In this document: positions 43,826-53,376 of the stretch, piece by piece
How positions within the stretch are numbered: position 1 is the stretch's first letter
How the letters are laid out: each line of letters opens with the position of its first letter
Assembly: GCF_052118845.1 (NCBI RefSeq)
Contig: NZ_JBQKGJ010000004.1
Coordinates: 100,962-164,961 of the forward strand
Direction: 5' to 3'
From: Bilifractor sp002394235
GTDB lineage: Bacteria > Bacillota > Clostridia > Lachnospirales > Lachnospiraceae
DNA length: 64,000 bases
Made by a program: the position numbers and the translations under genes
Notes under the pieces: generated by a model
Database searches by the model: none
What the model was told of the DNA's origin: nothing
Seen by the model: only the letters and a program-made list of their open reading frames with translations

Positions 43826-45895
43826 ATGAGTATAAAGGAAGTCCTCGGAAAGGGGAAGCACTGGTTTCTGAAGGCAGTAAGGCCGGAACCAAAACCGCCG
43901 CGGCATCCGAAACTGGTGCAGTTTCTGAACCGCTATGCCCTTATTTTTCATTTTGCCGCATCGTTTTTCGGATATCTGCTTATTGAGGCGCTGTCGAGAC
44001 ATTCCTTCGGGGCGGCGGTAACATTTCTGGATGATCACACCAAGGTTTTCCTGTATAATACACTGCTGATCTTTCTAAGTTCACTGATCGTATTTCTGTT
44101 CCGGAGACGAACCTTCTGGAGAATACTGGTTCTGACCTTCTGGATGCTCCTTGGAATCAGCAACAGCATATTGCTGGCGAACCGTGTGACACCGCTGACC
44201 GGACCTGATCTGACGGCGCTGAGCGAAGGAGCTTCTGTAGTCACCAAGTATCTGTCCGGCTGGGAGATCGGTGTGATATACGCGCTTATCATTGCTCTTG
44301 TGGCTGGTCTTATTGTGCTGCTGTGCCGCTCTCCGCGCTATCAGGGAAAGACGCACAGGATTCCGGTGCTGATCGGGATTGTACTCTCCTGCTTCGGTTT
44401 CTGGGGACTGACCCGGGAGATGGTGAATGTGCGCCTGCTTTCCGCTTATTTTGAAAACATTGCCTATGCGTATGAGGATTACGGTTTTCCGTACTGTCTG
44501 ACGGTTACGGTTCTGGATACCGGAATATCAAAGCCGGATAATTACTCCAAGGCGATGGTGGATCAGATCATTGCGGATGAGCATGATGAGGAGAAAACCA
44601 CCTCGGATACGGAAAATCTTCCGAATATTATTATTGTGCAGTGCGAGACATTTTTTGACCCGACCCGTATGAAAAATCTCACGTTCTCCGAGGACCCGCT
44701 TCCGAACTGGCATAAGCTGGAAAAGGAATACACCTCCGGTCTGTATCAGGTGCCGGTCGTGGGTGCCGGCACGGTGAACACCGAATTTGAGACCCTGACC
44801 GGAATGAGCATGCGGTTCTTCGGAGCCGGTGAGTATCCTTATAAGGGCATCCTCAGGGAAGAAACCTGTGAGAGTGCGGCTACCGTGCTGAAAAATCTGG
44901 GATTCTCCGCGCATGCGGTCCATGACAATGAGGCGAACTTTTACAGCCGCCGCAAGGTGTACGCGGATTTCGGATTCGATACGTTTACTTCGGGCGAGTA
45001 CATGGACACGCAGAATGACGTGAATGAGAACGGATGGATGCGCGATGAGAATCTGATCACTCCGATCAACGACGCGCTGGATTCCACATCCGGGAAGGAT
45101 TTTGTCTTTACTGTTTCTGTTCAGCCTCATGGCTCCTATCCGAGTGAGCATATCATTGATAATCCGGAGATTACAGTGACGGGGACTGACACAGACGCGG
45201 AGAACGCCGCGTGGGAGTATTACGTGAATCAGCTACACGAGGAGGATCAGTTCATCGCGGACCTGATTCAGGATGTGGAGAACCGGGGTGAACCTGCAGT
45301 GATTCTGTTCTACGGGGATCATCTCCCAACGATGGGCCTTTCCGATGAGGATCTGAATTACGGTTCGATCTACCAGACCAATTACCTTCTGTGGGACAAT
45401 ATCGGCCTGAAGAGGGAAAGTAAAGATATCACAGCATATCAGGCGGCAGCGGATCTGTTTGACAAGCTTGATATTCATGACGGCGTGATGTTTCGGTATC
45501 AGCAGACGATGCAGAACAGCGAGAGCTATACCTTCGACATGCAGACGCTTCAGTACGATATACTGTACGGAAAACGATATGTGTACAACAAGACAAATCC
45601 GTTTAAAAAGTCCGATCTCCGGCTGGGCGTGAAGCCGATTGTTATAAATGGAATTACAAAGCTGGCGAACGGAACGTATTACATCAGCGGTGAAAATTTC
45701 ACACAGTCATGTAAGGCGGTTATTGACGGAAAGCTGGACAACGATACGATCTATGTGAACAACCAGACGCTGATGGTAAATGATCAGGATCTGAATGAAG
45801 ACAGCATGATAAAGGTAGCGGTTCAGTCAAATTCCAGCACACACAAGGTATTGAGCAGCACGTACGCATATAAATATAGTTGGTTCACTGGCTAA
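43826..45895 (+). CDS. LTA synthase-like membrane sulfatase (phosphoglycerol transferase family)
   Basis: The 689-residue product has about five N-terminal membrane helices (residues 30-210) and an extracellular sulfatase-type domain. Its signature runs NIIIVQCETFFDPTRM, then the nucleophile region VVGAGTVNTEFETLTGMSMR (Thr), SAHAVHDNEANFYSRRK, SVQPHGSYPSE and FYGDHLPTMG. It is thus in the lipoteichoic-acid synthase / MdoB-like group that adds phosphoglycerol or phosphoethanolamine to envelope polymers. A C-terminal beta domain of about 100 residues (LRLGVKPIVINGITKL onward) is an add-on. GGAGGAAATT precedes the ATG at 43826. Confidence 0.9.
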   Translation: MSIKEVLGKGKHWFLKAVRPEPKPPRHPKLVQFLNRYALIFHFAASFFGYLLIEALSRHSFGAAVTFLDDHTKVFLYNTLLIFLSSLIVFLFRRRTFWRILVLTFWMLLGISNSILLANRVTPLTGPDLTALSEGASVVTKYLSGWEIGVIYALIIALVAGLIVLLCRSPRYQGKTHRIPVLIGIVLSCFGFWGLTREMVNVRLLSAYFENIAYAYEDYGFPYCLTVTVLDTGISKPDNYSKAMVDQIIADEHDEEKTTSDTENLPNIIIVQCETFFDPTRMKNLTFSEDPLPNWHKLEKEYTSGLYQVPVVGAGTVNTEFETLTGMSMRFFGAGEYPYKGILREETCESAATVLKNLGFSAHAVHDNEANFYSRRKVYADFGFDTFTSGEYMDTQNDVNENGWMRDENLITPINDALDSTSGKDFVFTVSVQPHGSYPSEHIIDNPEITVTGTDTDAENAAWEYYVNQLHEEDQFIADLIQDVENRGEPAVILFYGDHLPTMGLSDEDLNYGSIYQTNYLLWDNIGLKRESKDITAYQAAADLFDKLDIHDGVMFRYQQTMQNSESYTFDMQTLQYDILYGKRYVYNKTNPFKKSDLRLGVKPIVINGITKLANGTYYISGENFTQSCKAVIDGKLDNDTIYVNNQTLMVNDQDLNEDSMIKVAVQSNSSTHKVLSSTYAYKYSWFTG

Positions 45896-45896
45896 G

Positions 45897-45966
45897 GATT
45901 GCGGGAGTGCGAAGCAAGGAGCAATCCGCAGCTTATCCGGTATCATAACAGAACAGCTCTTCGAAA
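45897..45966 (-). repeat. Dispersed repeat family A copy
   Basis: GCGAAGCAAGGAGCAATCCG, CAGCTTATCC and AGCTCTTCGAAAACCCAGAC, reverse orientation, immediately after the sulfatase stop codon and before its terminator. Confidence 0.65.
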
Positions 45967-45993
45967 ACCCAGACAGAATAAAGATAAGAAAAG

Positions 45994-46038
45994 AAAAAGG
46001 GGGTGCCGCACCAGATTCGTGCGACACCCCCTTTTTAA
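45994..46038. terminator. Bidirectional terminator between sulfatase and scpB
   Basis: AAAAAGGGGGTG-CCGCAC pairs with GTGCG-ACACCCCCTTTTT. It has A/T runs on both sides and serves two convergent genes. Confidence 0.9.
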
Positions 46039-46089
46039 CGAATGAAATCCGGCTGGGAGTTCTGATTTTTATGAATTTTTCAGAGCCAT

Positions 46090-46932
46090 TCAGACGTCTA
46101 CGCGCACATCGGCCTCCGCTTCTGCTTCCGCCTTGAAGTCCGCGATCTGTCCGGGACTGAGCTCCGGGAGCTGATCTGTCGATTCCACACCGAAGTAGCG
46201 GAGAAATTTTTCTGTGGTGCCCAGAAGAATCGGCCGGCCCGGAACATTAAGGCGTCCGAGCTCCTGAATCAGATCATATTCCAGAAGCTTGTTGACCGCG
46301 TGCTCGGAGCTGACGCCGCGGATCTGTTCGATCTGCGCCTTTGTGACCGGCTGTTTGTATGCGATGATGGAGAGGGTCTCCAGAATGACATCGGTAAGCT
46401 GGGGTTTCTTTGGATGTCTGGCGAGCGTGATCAGCTGGCCGTAATACTGTTTCTTTGTGGAAAGCTGCCAGGAGTTGTCGAGATCGAGAAGCTGAATGCC
46501 GGATTCCGGCCGGCTCAGTCTTTCCTGCAGGGAGCGCAGAGCCTTCTCGGTCTGCGAGGAGGTGCGGCCTACGGCAGAGGCGAGACGCGACAGCTCAACG
46601 GAATCTCCCATCGCAAAGAGAAGAGCCTCAAGGGCTCCCTCCAGAGTTGTGTCCTCCGTTTCGGTGAAGCGAAGGTTATCGTCCTGCCGGGAGTCGGAGT
46701 TTTCCGGACCGGATCCGGTATCTTTACGCATATTGGGAGCGGAATGTTGTGAGTCGGAGTTTTCCGGACCGGATCCGGTATCCTTACGCATATCGGGAGC
46801 GGACTGCCGGGAGGAATCCGCTGAGTGACCGGGTTCGGAACGGGGAGCTGTATCAGCTGTTGTTTCAGGTGTAGTATCCGGGTCTGTTTCTTTATTTTCG
46901 CTTGCTTTTTTTGTTTCTATTTCTTCTGCCAT
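46090..46932 (-). CDS. scpB: Segregation and condensation protein ScpB with N-terminal repeat extension
   Basis: ScpB is the winged-helix partner of SMC-ScpA in chromosome compaction. Residues about 95-250 are the conserved part: LEGALEALLFAMGDSVELS, LSTKKQYYGQLITLA, ETLSIIAYKQPVTKAQIEQI RGVSS, LIQELGRLNVPGRPILLGTT, LRYFGVES. The first 95 residues are an acidic, disordered-looking tail with two exact-length 20-residue repeats (60-bp DNA units at 46691-46750 and 46751-46810; core MRKDTGSGPENSDS). ScpB normally starts at the winged helix. Its start lies 17 bp after the scpA stop. Confidence 0.93.
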   Translation of the reverse strand: MAEEIETKKASENKETDPDTTPETTADTAPRSEPGHSADSSRQSAPDMRKDTGSGPENSDSQHSAPNMRKDTGSGPENSDSRQDDNLRFTETEDTTLEGALEALLFAMGDSVELSRLASAVGRTSSQTEKALRSLQERLSRPESGIQLLDLDNSWQLSTKKQYYGQLITLARHPKKPQLTDVILETLSIIAYKQPVTKAQIEQIRGVSSEHAVNKLLEYDLIQELGRLNVPGRPILLGTTEKFLRYFGVESTDQLPELSPGQIADFKAEAEAEADVRVDV

Positions 46933-46949
46933 CTGCAATTACCATTTTC

Positions 46950-47771
46950 TCAGAACAGTTCATTAAAAGGTTTGTTGCCTGCGTCCTCCCGGTAGGCGTC
47001 TCCGGCGAGGGCGGTTTCGTGTTCATTCTCCAGGGATTCAATTTCAATATCGCCGAAGAGCTCATCCTGGGTGCAGTGAATCTTGCCGAGTTTCATGAGC
47101 TCAAGCACTGCCAGAAACGTAACGACAGCGTTCATTTTCGTCGGCTGTTTTTCCAGCAGTCTCCGGAAGGAGACTTTTCTCTTCTTGCGGGTCACGATCT
47201 GGACATAATCCAGCTTGTCGGGGAGAGAAACCTCATCTCTTTCAATATGGCCGAATTTACTCCGGATCGGGTCGATTTTGTCCTTCTGCCGTTTCAGGAC
47301 GAATTCGAAGATTTCGTGAAGCCTTTCCAGTGTGACGCCGTCCAGAAGCTGCGCCGGATCTACCGGCGGCGAATAGCGTGCCACCTCCTTCGGAAGGTGC
47401 TGCCTTCGCGTGACGAGCTCTCCCGCATCTTCCGCATATTCGCGCAGATGCCTGGAAATCTCCTTGTATTCCTTGTATTCAAGAAGCTGCTGAACGAGGT
47501 TTTCGCGCGGATCAATCTCCTCGCCGGTTTCTTTATCGACCTCTCTGGGAAGGAGCATCCGGCATTTGATGTCGATCAGCGTTGCCGCCATCACCATGAA
47601 TTCACTGGTGACATTCATGTCTTCGTGGTCCATCTGCCGGACATATTCCAGATACTGATCGGTAATTTCAGAAATGGGAATATCATAGATATCTATTTTG
47701 TTTTTGTCAATGAGATGCAGGAGAAGATCCAGAGGACCTTGAAATACCTGGAGATTTACAGATATTGCCAC
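46950..47771 (-). CDS. scpA: Segregation and condensation protein ScpA
   Basis: ScpA is the kleisin that closes the SMC ring. The 273-residue product has the N-terminal SMC-neck-binding region VNLQVFQGPLDLLLHLIDKN, IYDIPISEITDQYLEYV, EFMVMAATLIDIKCRMLLP, and the C-terminal winged helix FLAVLELMKLGKIHCTQDEL. It is directly followed by scpB, the usual arrangement in Bacillota. Confidence 0.97.
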   Translation of the reverse strand: MAISVNLQVFQGPLDLLLHLIDKNKIDIYDIPISEITDQYLEYVRQMDHEDMNVTSEFMVMAATLIDIKCRMLLPREVDKETGEEIDPRENLVQQLLEYKEYKEISRHLREYAEDAGELVTRRQHLPKEVARYSPPVDPAQLLDGVTLERLHEIFEFVLKRQKDKIDPIRSKFGHIERDEVSLPDKLDYVQIVTRKKRKVSFRRLLEKQPTKMNAVVTFLAVLELMKLGKIHCTQDELFGDIEIESLENEHETALAGDAYREDAGNKPFNELF

Positions 47772-47803
47772 TTCGAAGAGATTTCCTTTCTGAATGAAAG
47801 CTG

Positions 47804-48673
47804 TCAGGACTGAGAATTCTCATTTACATGAATTACTACGGTCACGATCTCCCTCGGATTATTGATCCTGACGGGGATGGTGTGTTCTCCGCAGCCGGAA
47901 CTTACTATAACACTTTTTCCGTTTTTTTGGAATAAGCCGTAGGCTTTTCCGGTAAGAAGACAGAGATCAGGGCTGATCAGCCCTCCGTGCTTTCCAAAAC
48001 GTGCGACTCCCCCGTGGTAATGTCCGCAGAGAGTCAGATCAGCGCCCCATTCCAGATAGGCATCCATACCGGATGGGTTGTGTGCGAGAAGAATACTGAT
48101 CCGGTCTGCAGGAGGCGTCCCGGGATTCTGATCTGTGCGGAAAGCCTCTGTAATCGCGGAACAGGGGAGCTTTTCGTGATGGATTCTGCCATAGTAGCGG
48201 CGATCCATGCTGAAGCCGCAGATGCAGACCGGGAGGCCGTGCACGGTGAACCCGCGCGATTCGTTCTGGAGCAGAATGAGGTGTCCGGATTGCTGCAGAG
48301 CGCGCTGGTAGCGGGTATACATGTCGCCGTACACCTCCGGGTAGATCCGTGTGCGATATTCGTGATTGCCCATGGCGAGATAGATATTTCCTGCAGGATC
48401 TCCGTTCTCATGAACAGAGGCCCATTTCCCGGCAAGACAGGTGAGAAAATCAGCCGCGGGAGCGACAGGGTATCCGGGCTTCCCGATAATGCTGTCTCCG
48501 CCGCACAGAATGAGATCCGGGCGGTTTTTCTGCAGAATGGTTTCGATGCGGGAGATTTCCTCAGGACTGCAGCAATTGTGCATGTCAGTGAAAAAGCAGA
48601 CGGTAAGCGTGCCTGAGGGAAGTCCGGGTTTTTTGAGATTGAGGTTGTAGCGGGTATCTTTGTATCTTTTCAT
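47804..48673 (-). CDS. Metallophosphoesterase
   Basis: The 289-residue product of the calcineurin-like fold shows FFTDMHN (motif I variant with Asp-x-His), DLILCGGDSI (motif II), AMGNHEYR (motif III), LLAHNPSGMD, and CGHYHGG (motif V), together the dimetal site. It is in the YkuE/UshA-like small cytoplasmic group; no signal peptide is seen. Family members in this position are sometimes called lipid A or cyclic-nucleotide phosphoesterases, but the substrate is unknown here. No strong ribosome site is seen before the ATG. Confidence 0.85.
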   Translation of the reverse strand: MKRYKDTRYNLNLKKPGLPSGTLTVCFFTDMHNCCSPEEISRIETILQKNRPDLILCGGDSIIGKPGYPVAPAADFLTCLAGKWASVHENGDPAGNIYLAMGNHEYRTRIYPEVYGDMYTRYQRALQQSGHLILLQNESRGFTVHGLPVCICGFSMDRRYYGRIHHEKLPCSAITEAFRTDQNPGTPPADRISILLAHNPSGMDAYLEWGADLTLCGHYHGGVARFGKHGGLISPDLCLLTGKAYGLFQKNGKSVIVSSGCGEHTIPVRINNPREIVTVVIHVNENSQS

Positions 48674-48691
48674 GAATATGAATAAAACGAA

Positions 48692-48723
48692 GAAAGCTCT
48701 GGCATTTACATGTCAGAGCTTTT
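48692..48723 (-). terminator. Terminator of rpsU
   Basis: AAGCTCTGACA pairs with TGCCAGAGCTTT (one mismatch) on the minus strand, just after the rpsU stop and overlapping the leader of the phosphoesterase gene. Confidence 0.75.
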
Positions 48724-48733
48724 CATGTGCAAA

Positions 48734-48910
48734 TTAATTATATTTACGTTTTCTTGCTGCTTCGGATTTCTTCTTGCGACGAACACTCGGCTTCTCGTAG
48801 TGCTCTCTCTTACGGATCTCCTGCTGGATTCCAGCCTTAGCGCAGCTTCTCTTGAAACGACGTAACGCGCTATCCAGTGTTTCGTTCTCTTTTACGATAA
48901 CGTTTGCCAT
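48734..48910 (-). CDS. rpsU: 30S ribosomal protein S21
   Basis: The 58-residue product MANVIVKENETLDSALRRFK continues RSCAKAGIQQEIRKREHYEK and a basic tail, the standard length and sequence of bacterial S21. The ATG at 48910 has GGAGGGAGG upstream; the longer frame to 48982 is not used. Confidence 0.97.
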   Translation of the reverse strand: MANVIVKENETLDSALRRFKRSCAKAGIQQEIRKREHYEKPSVRRKKKSEAARKRKYN

Positions 48911-49144
48911 ATGCCCAAACCTAACCTCCCTCCAGTTGTAAGATTGTGCTAAATACAACTGTTTGGGTATTTTTGCACTCACTTTATTATAGCAAATTTT
49001 TTATTTTCGTCAAGGGAAAATTTAATTTTGATGGGTTGACGGATGGGGTGTTTTTTTATTGCATATTTAACTATGCCCGGATCGGATCATTCAGCTTCAT
49101 AGGACATGCCGCTTCATCCCATTCTTCCAGGGAACGGCATCCGT

Positions 49145-49891
49145 CTACTCGTCCGCCCCCTGTCCTTCCTGTTTCCATCCTTCAGCAATGGAAAAAAGAT
49201 AATGTTCATATGCTCTTTTTGCGGCAAAAAAACCCTGTCGGTGAATATGAACCTGTTCGCCGCCCTGCATGACAAAGGTCAGCAGCTCGCGGTCTATACC
49301 GCAAATCTTCGAGAGGTTGACCAGAAAGCTCTTATGGCAGCGGAAAAAATACTTCTCCGGGAATTTGTTTATCTCGTCATCCAGTTTTCCGCGGAAGATC
49401 AGTTCTTTTCCGTCATCCATGTGCAGACAGATGCTTTTCCCTCTCTGTTCTGCAAAGAGAATGCAGTCAAAAGGCACTCGTATCCTCTCACGTACCGATT
49501 CACATTCGAAATGAGGCTCAGATTCCTTCTTGTGAATAACATCCTGGATCAGTTCCCGGATATCCTCCGGTTTTACAGGTTTCTCCAGATAACGGGCGGC
49601 ACGAAGACGATAGGATTCCAGCGCAAAATCCTGACTGGTTGTGGCAATGGCTGCCACTACGCGTGTATCTTTTCTGCGGATCTGTTCCAGCGCGTCAATT
49701 CCGGTCATCCGTTCCATATAGATGTCAAGTATCAGAAGATCGAATTTCCCGGGAAAAAAATGATCCAGCAGATCTTCAGCGCTTTCAAACGCCTCTGCGG
49801 TTATTTTTTCTGCGGAATCCGTCACCATATTCAGAAGCCGGACGCGTGATTCCTTATTATCTTCACATATGCCTATCCGAAGCTGCTCCAT
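49145..49891 (-). CDS. LytTR family response regulator
   Basis: The 248-residue product has a receiver domain (GICEDNKESRVRLLN, phosphoacceptor Asp in DLLILDIYMERMTG, switch Thr/Ser in AIATTSQDFA, Lys in YLEKPVK). It also has a C-terminal LytTR DNA-binding domain (ESVRERIRVPFDCILFAEQR, FFRCHKSFLVNLSKI). Such regulators control virulence, autolysis or peptide-signalling genes. No histidine kinase is adjacent, so it is an orphan in this window. Confidence 0.92.
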   Translation of the reverse strand: MEQLRIGICEDNKESRVRLLNMVTDSAEKITAEAFESAEDLLDHFFPGKFDLLILDIYMERMTGIDALEQIRRKDTRVVAAIATTSQDFALESYRLRAARYLEKPVKPEDIRELIQDVIHKKESEPHFECESVRERIRVPFDCILFAEQRGKSICLHMDDGKELIFRGKLDDEINKFPEKYFFRCHKSFLVNLSKICGIDRELLTFVMQGGEQVHIHRQGFFAAKRAYEHYLFSIAEGWKQEGQGADE

Positions 49892-49963
49892 TTGTCAACC
49901 GTTCCTTTTCGGGACTTTTATCTCGTTCACGCAGGCAGGCAAGTCTGCCTGCTGTGTATTATA

Positions 49964-50062
49964 TTACATTTTGCTAAGTCCGACCAGTACAGCATCTATA
50001 ATAAACGCGGCAGCAATAATACTGATAATTCCTGCGATCACTGTGAGGATAGACCCTTTTTT
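49964..50062 (-). pseudogene. Short hydrophobic peptide frame cut by a family B repeat
   Basis: The frame KKGSILTVIAGIISIIAAAF-IIDAVLVGLSKM-stop resembles a one-helix membrane peptide. Going upstream it enters the family B repeat without meeting an ATG, GTG or TTG, so its start seems to have been replaced by the repeat. A GCAGGCAG/CTGCCTGC hairpin follows at 49931-49952. Confidence 0.35.
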
Positions 50063-50160
50063 ATTTACGCGAACAGTGAGCCGCAGCCGAATGCGAAGTA
50101 TTCGTGTGCGGCGAGCGTCGCGATAGCGAGATAAAACTCGCGCAGCGAGTTTTATCTCGT
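50063..50160 (-). repeat. Family B repeat, copy 3 (reverse)
   Basis: The reverse complement matches copies 1 and 2 throughout, from ATAAAACTCGCTGCGCGAGT to TGTTCGCGTAAATAAAAAAG. Its end palindrome is perfect here (GATAAAACTCG...CGAGTTTTATC). Confidence 0.9.
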
Positions 50161-50205
50161 TTTCAGATTTCCGGTTTCTTCTTGTGTGAACCGAATTTAA
50201 TTGAT

Positions 50206-50550
50206 TTACTCGGCCTCGATTTCCTTAATGATACATTCATTTCCCCTGAGGAGCCATGTCTCTCCGCTCTGACAGTAGGGGCATTCCCGGCCGTACTCTA
50301 CGGTCGGGTAGGTTCTTCTGCAGTGATTGCACCAGGTCACTGCAGGGATCGTCTCAAGCTTCAGTTCTGCCGACTTTAATACGGGATGGCGCACCTTGAA
50401 GTAGTCCCAGCAGTCGGTGAAATAGTCCGTCATGATGCCGGAAACCTCTCCGACCTGCAGTGTGACAGAACCGATTTTCGTAATGTTTTGTTCCTTTGCG
50501 AGATCATCCAGTGTCTTCGCGAGATGAGTTACGATTCCCATTTCATGCAT
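50206..50550 (-). CDS. hypA: HypA-type nickel metallochaperone
   Basis: HypA passes nickel to [NiFe] hydrogenase and, in Helicobacter, to urease. The 114-residue product begins MHEMGIVTHLAKTL (the N-terminal Met-His nickel site) and has the zinc site formed by WCNHCRR and CPYCQSG pairs. Length is normal. It follows the flavoprotein gene by 13 bp. No hydrogenase subunit lies in the window, while urease does. Confidence 0.93.
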   Translation of the reverse strand: MHEMGIVTHLAKTLDDLAKEQNITKIGSVTLQVGEVSGIMTDYFTDCWDYFKVRHPVLKSAELKLETIPAVTWCNHCRRTYPTVEYGRECPYCQSGETWLLRGNECIIKEIEAE

Positions 50551-50562
50551 AGCCGTTCTCCG

Positions 50563-53376
50563 TCACCTGCGCGCTGCCTTTTTTTCGCGGGCTTCCTTTC
50601 GGATGATCTTAATCTCCCGCTTCATTGCATAAGGCGCGATCGCCTTCATCTTATCTTCAGAACGGAAGAAGCTGCTGCAGTCCGGAAGGTCCCGCTCCAG
50701 ATGGATCGCATCGAATTCACAGCGGGTGGTGCACAGGCCGCATCCGATGCAGCGGTTGATATCGACTGTTGTTGCGCCGCATCCGAGACAGCGGTCCGCC
50801 TCCTGATGTACCTGCTCTTCGGTCAGCGGAAGTCTTGTATCGTCGAAACGGTCCTCGACCTTACGGGATCCGGGGACGCAGCGTTTGGCATGATCATAGC
50901 CGAGAGGAACGGTGATATCCTCTTTGTCGAGCTCGATGAATTCCCGGAGATCACGGGCAATCGTGAGAGACTGACCTTCATGTACGAAGCGGTGCATAGA
51001 TTCCGCTCCCTTCTTGCCGTCGGCAATGGCGTCAATGGCGAAACGGGCGCCGTGGTTGATATCGCCTCCGGCGAAAATGTCCGGTTCTCCGGTCTGGAAG
51101 GTAACCGGGTCGCAGATAATGGTGCCGCCTCGCCGTGTCTGTGCTTTTGTACCTTTCAGAAGATCGCCCCAGACAGCAGACTGGCCGATTGCCTCCAGTA
51201 CGTTCTTGCAGGGAACGGTGATTGTCGTTTCTTCGTCATACTGGGGATCAAAGCGTCCGTCGGGGTTCTTGACCCGGGTGCATTTCCTGAACACAACGCC
51301 GGTTACCTTTCCATCTTCTGTCAGGATCTCTTTCGGACCCCATCCGTTCTTCACTTCAATGCCCTCGGCCTTTGCGTCTTCAACCTCATCGGCAGCGGCA
51401 GGCATTTCATCTGCGCCTTCCAGACAGATCATGGTGATGTGTCCGTCTGTCGTACGCTGTGCTGTCCTTGCTACATCGACGGCTACGTTGCCGCCGCCTA
51501 CCACCACGACATCTCCGGTCAGTTTTACGCTGTGATCGCGATTCACGCGATTCAGGAAGCCTATACCGGACTCTACACCCGCGGCATCCTCTCCGGGCAC
51601 ACCGGCGCTTCTGCCGCCTGAGAGACCAATGGATACGTAGAAGGCGCGATATCCCTGCGCTCTGAGATCGGCTATGCTGACATCCCTTCCGATCTCTACA
51701 CCGCAGCGGAACTCAATTCCCATTTCGCGGAGCATATCGATCTCTGCATCGACAAGATCCTTTGAGAGACGGAAGGACGGCATGCCGTACGTGAGCATTC
51801 CACCGGGCTTTTTTTCTTTTTCAAAAATTGTGACCGGATATCCTTTGGTCCGGAGGTAATAAGCACAGGACATGCCGGCAGGACCGGAGCCGATCACTGC
51901 CATTTTATAATTATCGTCCCAGAAGCCGCCCTCGTCACGCTCGCATACGGGAAGGATAGATTTGCGGAAAGCGGGATCGATCTCCTGCTGCGCGACGAAT
52001 TTCTTGATCTCGTCGATCGCGACAGGACTGTCCACCGTACCTCTCGTGCAGGCATCCTCACAGCGGCGGTTACAGATGGCTCCGCAGACAGCCGGGAACG
52101 GATTATCCTGACGGATCAGCTTCAGCGCGTCCTCGTACCTGCCTTCTTTTGCCATTTTCACATAGCCCTGCACCGCGATATGCGCCGGACAAGCTGTCTT
52201 ACAGGGGGAAGTTCCGGTGTCATAACAATTAATCTTCGCGTCCTCCCGGTAATGAATGTTCCAGTTGTCAGCGGTCCAGCGGGTTTCATCCGGCAGCAGC
52301 GTCAGCGGGTATTTCACCTCACTTCCGTCCTTTTTGCAGAGCTTCTGACCAAGTTTGGCTGCGCCGACCGGACATACCTCCACACACTTTCCGCAGGCTA
52401 CGCAGTTTTCTTTTTTTACATGCGCACGATATGCGGAACGGGACATATTGGGGGTATTGTAGAGCTGAGAGGTGCGGATCGCATTGCAGACACCGGGCGC
52501 ACAGTTGCAGAGTCCGACGATTTTATCTTCGCCGTCAATATTTGTTGTCTGATGGACAAAGCCATGCCGCTCTGCCCTCTCGCAGGCCTCCAGCGCCTCC
52601 TCCTTCGTAATATAATGGCCGCGGCCGGTATTCACGCACCACTCAGCGAGATCGCCAAGGCCGATGCAGCACTCCTGCTCGATGGAACCGTCGCCCTCTC
52701 CGCGGATCCGCTGCTGCCGGCGGCAGGTGCAGACACCGATGGAAAGCTTGCCCTCATATTTATCCAGCCAATGCGAGATGTGCTCAAGCGGTACGGATGT
52801 GGAAACGGATTCGATCGCTTTTTCTACGGGGATGACATGCATGCCGATGCCCGCGCCGCCCATGGGAACCATGGGCGTAATGCCCTCCAGGGGCATCTGG
52901 GTCATCAGGTTAAAAAATGTCGCGATATTCGGGTGCTCTGCCATCAGCTTATCGTTCATGACCATGAACTCGGCGATGCCCGGAACAAAAATCGGCACAT
53001 CGTACCACAGCTCTTTTGCCGGGTTCTCACGATTCGTCTCAATGCAGCCGACCCACATCAGGTGTTCCAGCATTTGATTGATCTGCGTCTCTGTAAACGC
53101 AGGGTTCATTTTCACGAGCTGCGCGTGGCTGTAGTTTGTCCTGGGTTTCTTGAAACTGAGCATGAACTTTACTTCATCCTTGTTCATGACCTCATCGAGG
53201 CACCAGACCTCCGGGTCGTCCGGACGAATGGTATGGGTGTATTTTGCCACATAACGGTCCGTAATCATACCAGCCAGACGAATCAGCAGCTTCAGCTTTT
53301 CTCTGTCCGGATAGACAAAATTTTCCGGAAGCCGGTAATCACGTTCGTTCGTCATTCGGTTCTTCTGTTCGTTCAT
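50563..53376 (-). CDS. Large Fe-S flavoprotein, GltD-like NAD(P)H oxidoreductase with extra Fe-S domains
   Basis: The 937-residue cytoplasmic protein has several parts. Residues about 1-310 are a domain with cysteine motifs (GVCTCRRQQRI, ECCIGLG, CNCAPGVCNA). At about 325-345 is a 4Fe-4S motif (CVACGKCVEVCPVG). Then comes the Fer4_20 segment of glutamate synthase small subunits (CKTACPAHIAVQGY, CGAICNRRCEDAC), an FAD site (VIGSGPAGMSCAYYLRTKGY), and an NAD(P) site (VVVVGGGNVAVDVARTAQR). A C-terminal 4Fe-4S cluster pair (CLGCG, CIGCGLCTTRCEFDAI) ends the protein. It is not glutamate synthase, as no large subunit is present. Sitting between hypA and two hypB genes, it may be an electron-transfer partner of a nickel enzyme or an unrelated operon member. 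Confidence 0.85.
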   Translation of the reverse strand: MNEQKNRMTNERDYRLPENFVYPDREKLKLLIRLAGMITDRYVAKYTHTIRPDDPEVWCLDEVMNKDEVKFMLSFKKPRTNYSHAQLVKMNPAFTETQINQMLEHLMWVGCIETNRENPAKELWYDVPIFVPGIAEFMVMNDKLMAEHPNIATFFNLMTQMPLEGITPMVPMGGAGIGMHVIPVEKAIESVSTSVPLEHISHWLDKYEGKLSIGVCTCRRQQRIRGEGDGSIEQECCIGLGDLAEWCVNTGRGHYITKEEALEACERAERHGFVHQTTNIDGEDKIVGLCNCAPGVCNAIRTSQLYNTPNMSRSAYRAHVKKENCVACGKCVEVCPVGAAKLGQKLCKKDGSEVKYPLTLLPDETRWTADNWNIHYREDAKINCYDTGTSPCKTACPAHIAVQGYVKMAKEGRYEDALKLIRQDNPFPAVCGAICNRRCEDACTRGTVDSPVAIDEIKKFVAQQEIDPAFRKSILPVCERDEGGFWDDNYKMAVIGSGPAGMSCAYYLRTKGYPVTIFEKEKKPGGMLTYGMPSFRLSKDLVDAEIDMLREMGIEFRCGVEIGRDVSIADLRAQGYRAFYVSIGLSGGRSAGVPGEDAAGVESGIGFLNRVNRDHSVKLTGDVVVVGGGNVAVDVARTAQRTTDGHITMICLEGADEMPAAADEVEDAKAEGIEVKNGWGPKEILTEDGKVTGVVFRKCTRVKNPDGRFDPQYDEETTITVPCKNVLEAIGQSAVWGDLLKGTKAQTRRGGTIICDPVTFQTGEPDIFAGGDINHGARFAIDAIADGKKGAESMHRFVHEGQSLTIARDLREFIELDKEDITVPLGYDHAKRCVPGSRKVEDRFDDTRLPLTEEQVHQEADRCLGCGATTVDINRCIGCGLCTTRCEFDAIHLERDLPDCSSFFRSEDKMKAIAPYAMKREIKIIRKEAREKKAARR

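Noticed and set aside
50563..53376. Glutamate synthase small subunit
   Set aside because: The core is GltD-like, but the protein is twice the usual length with additional Fe-S domains at both ends and no large subunit is nearby.
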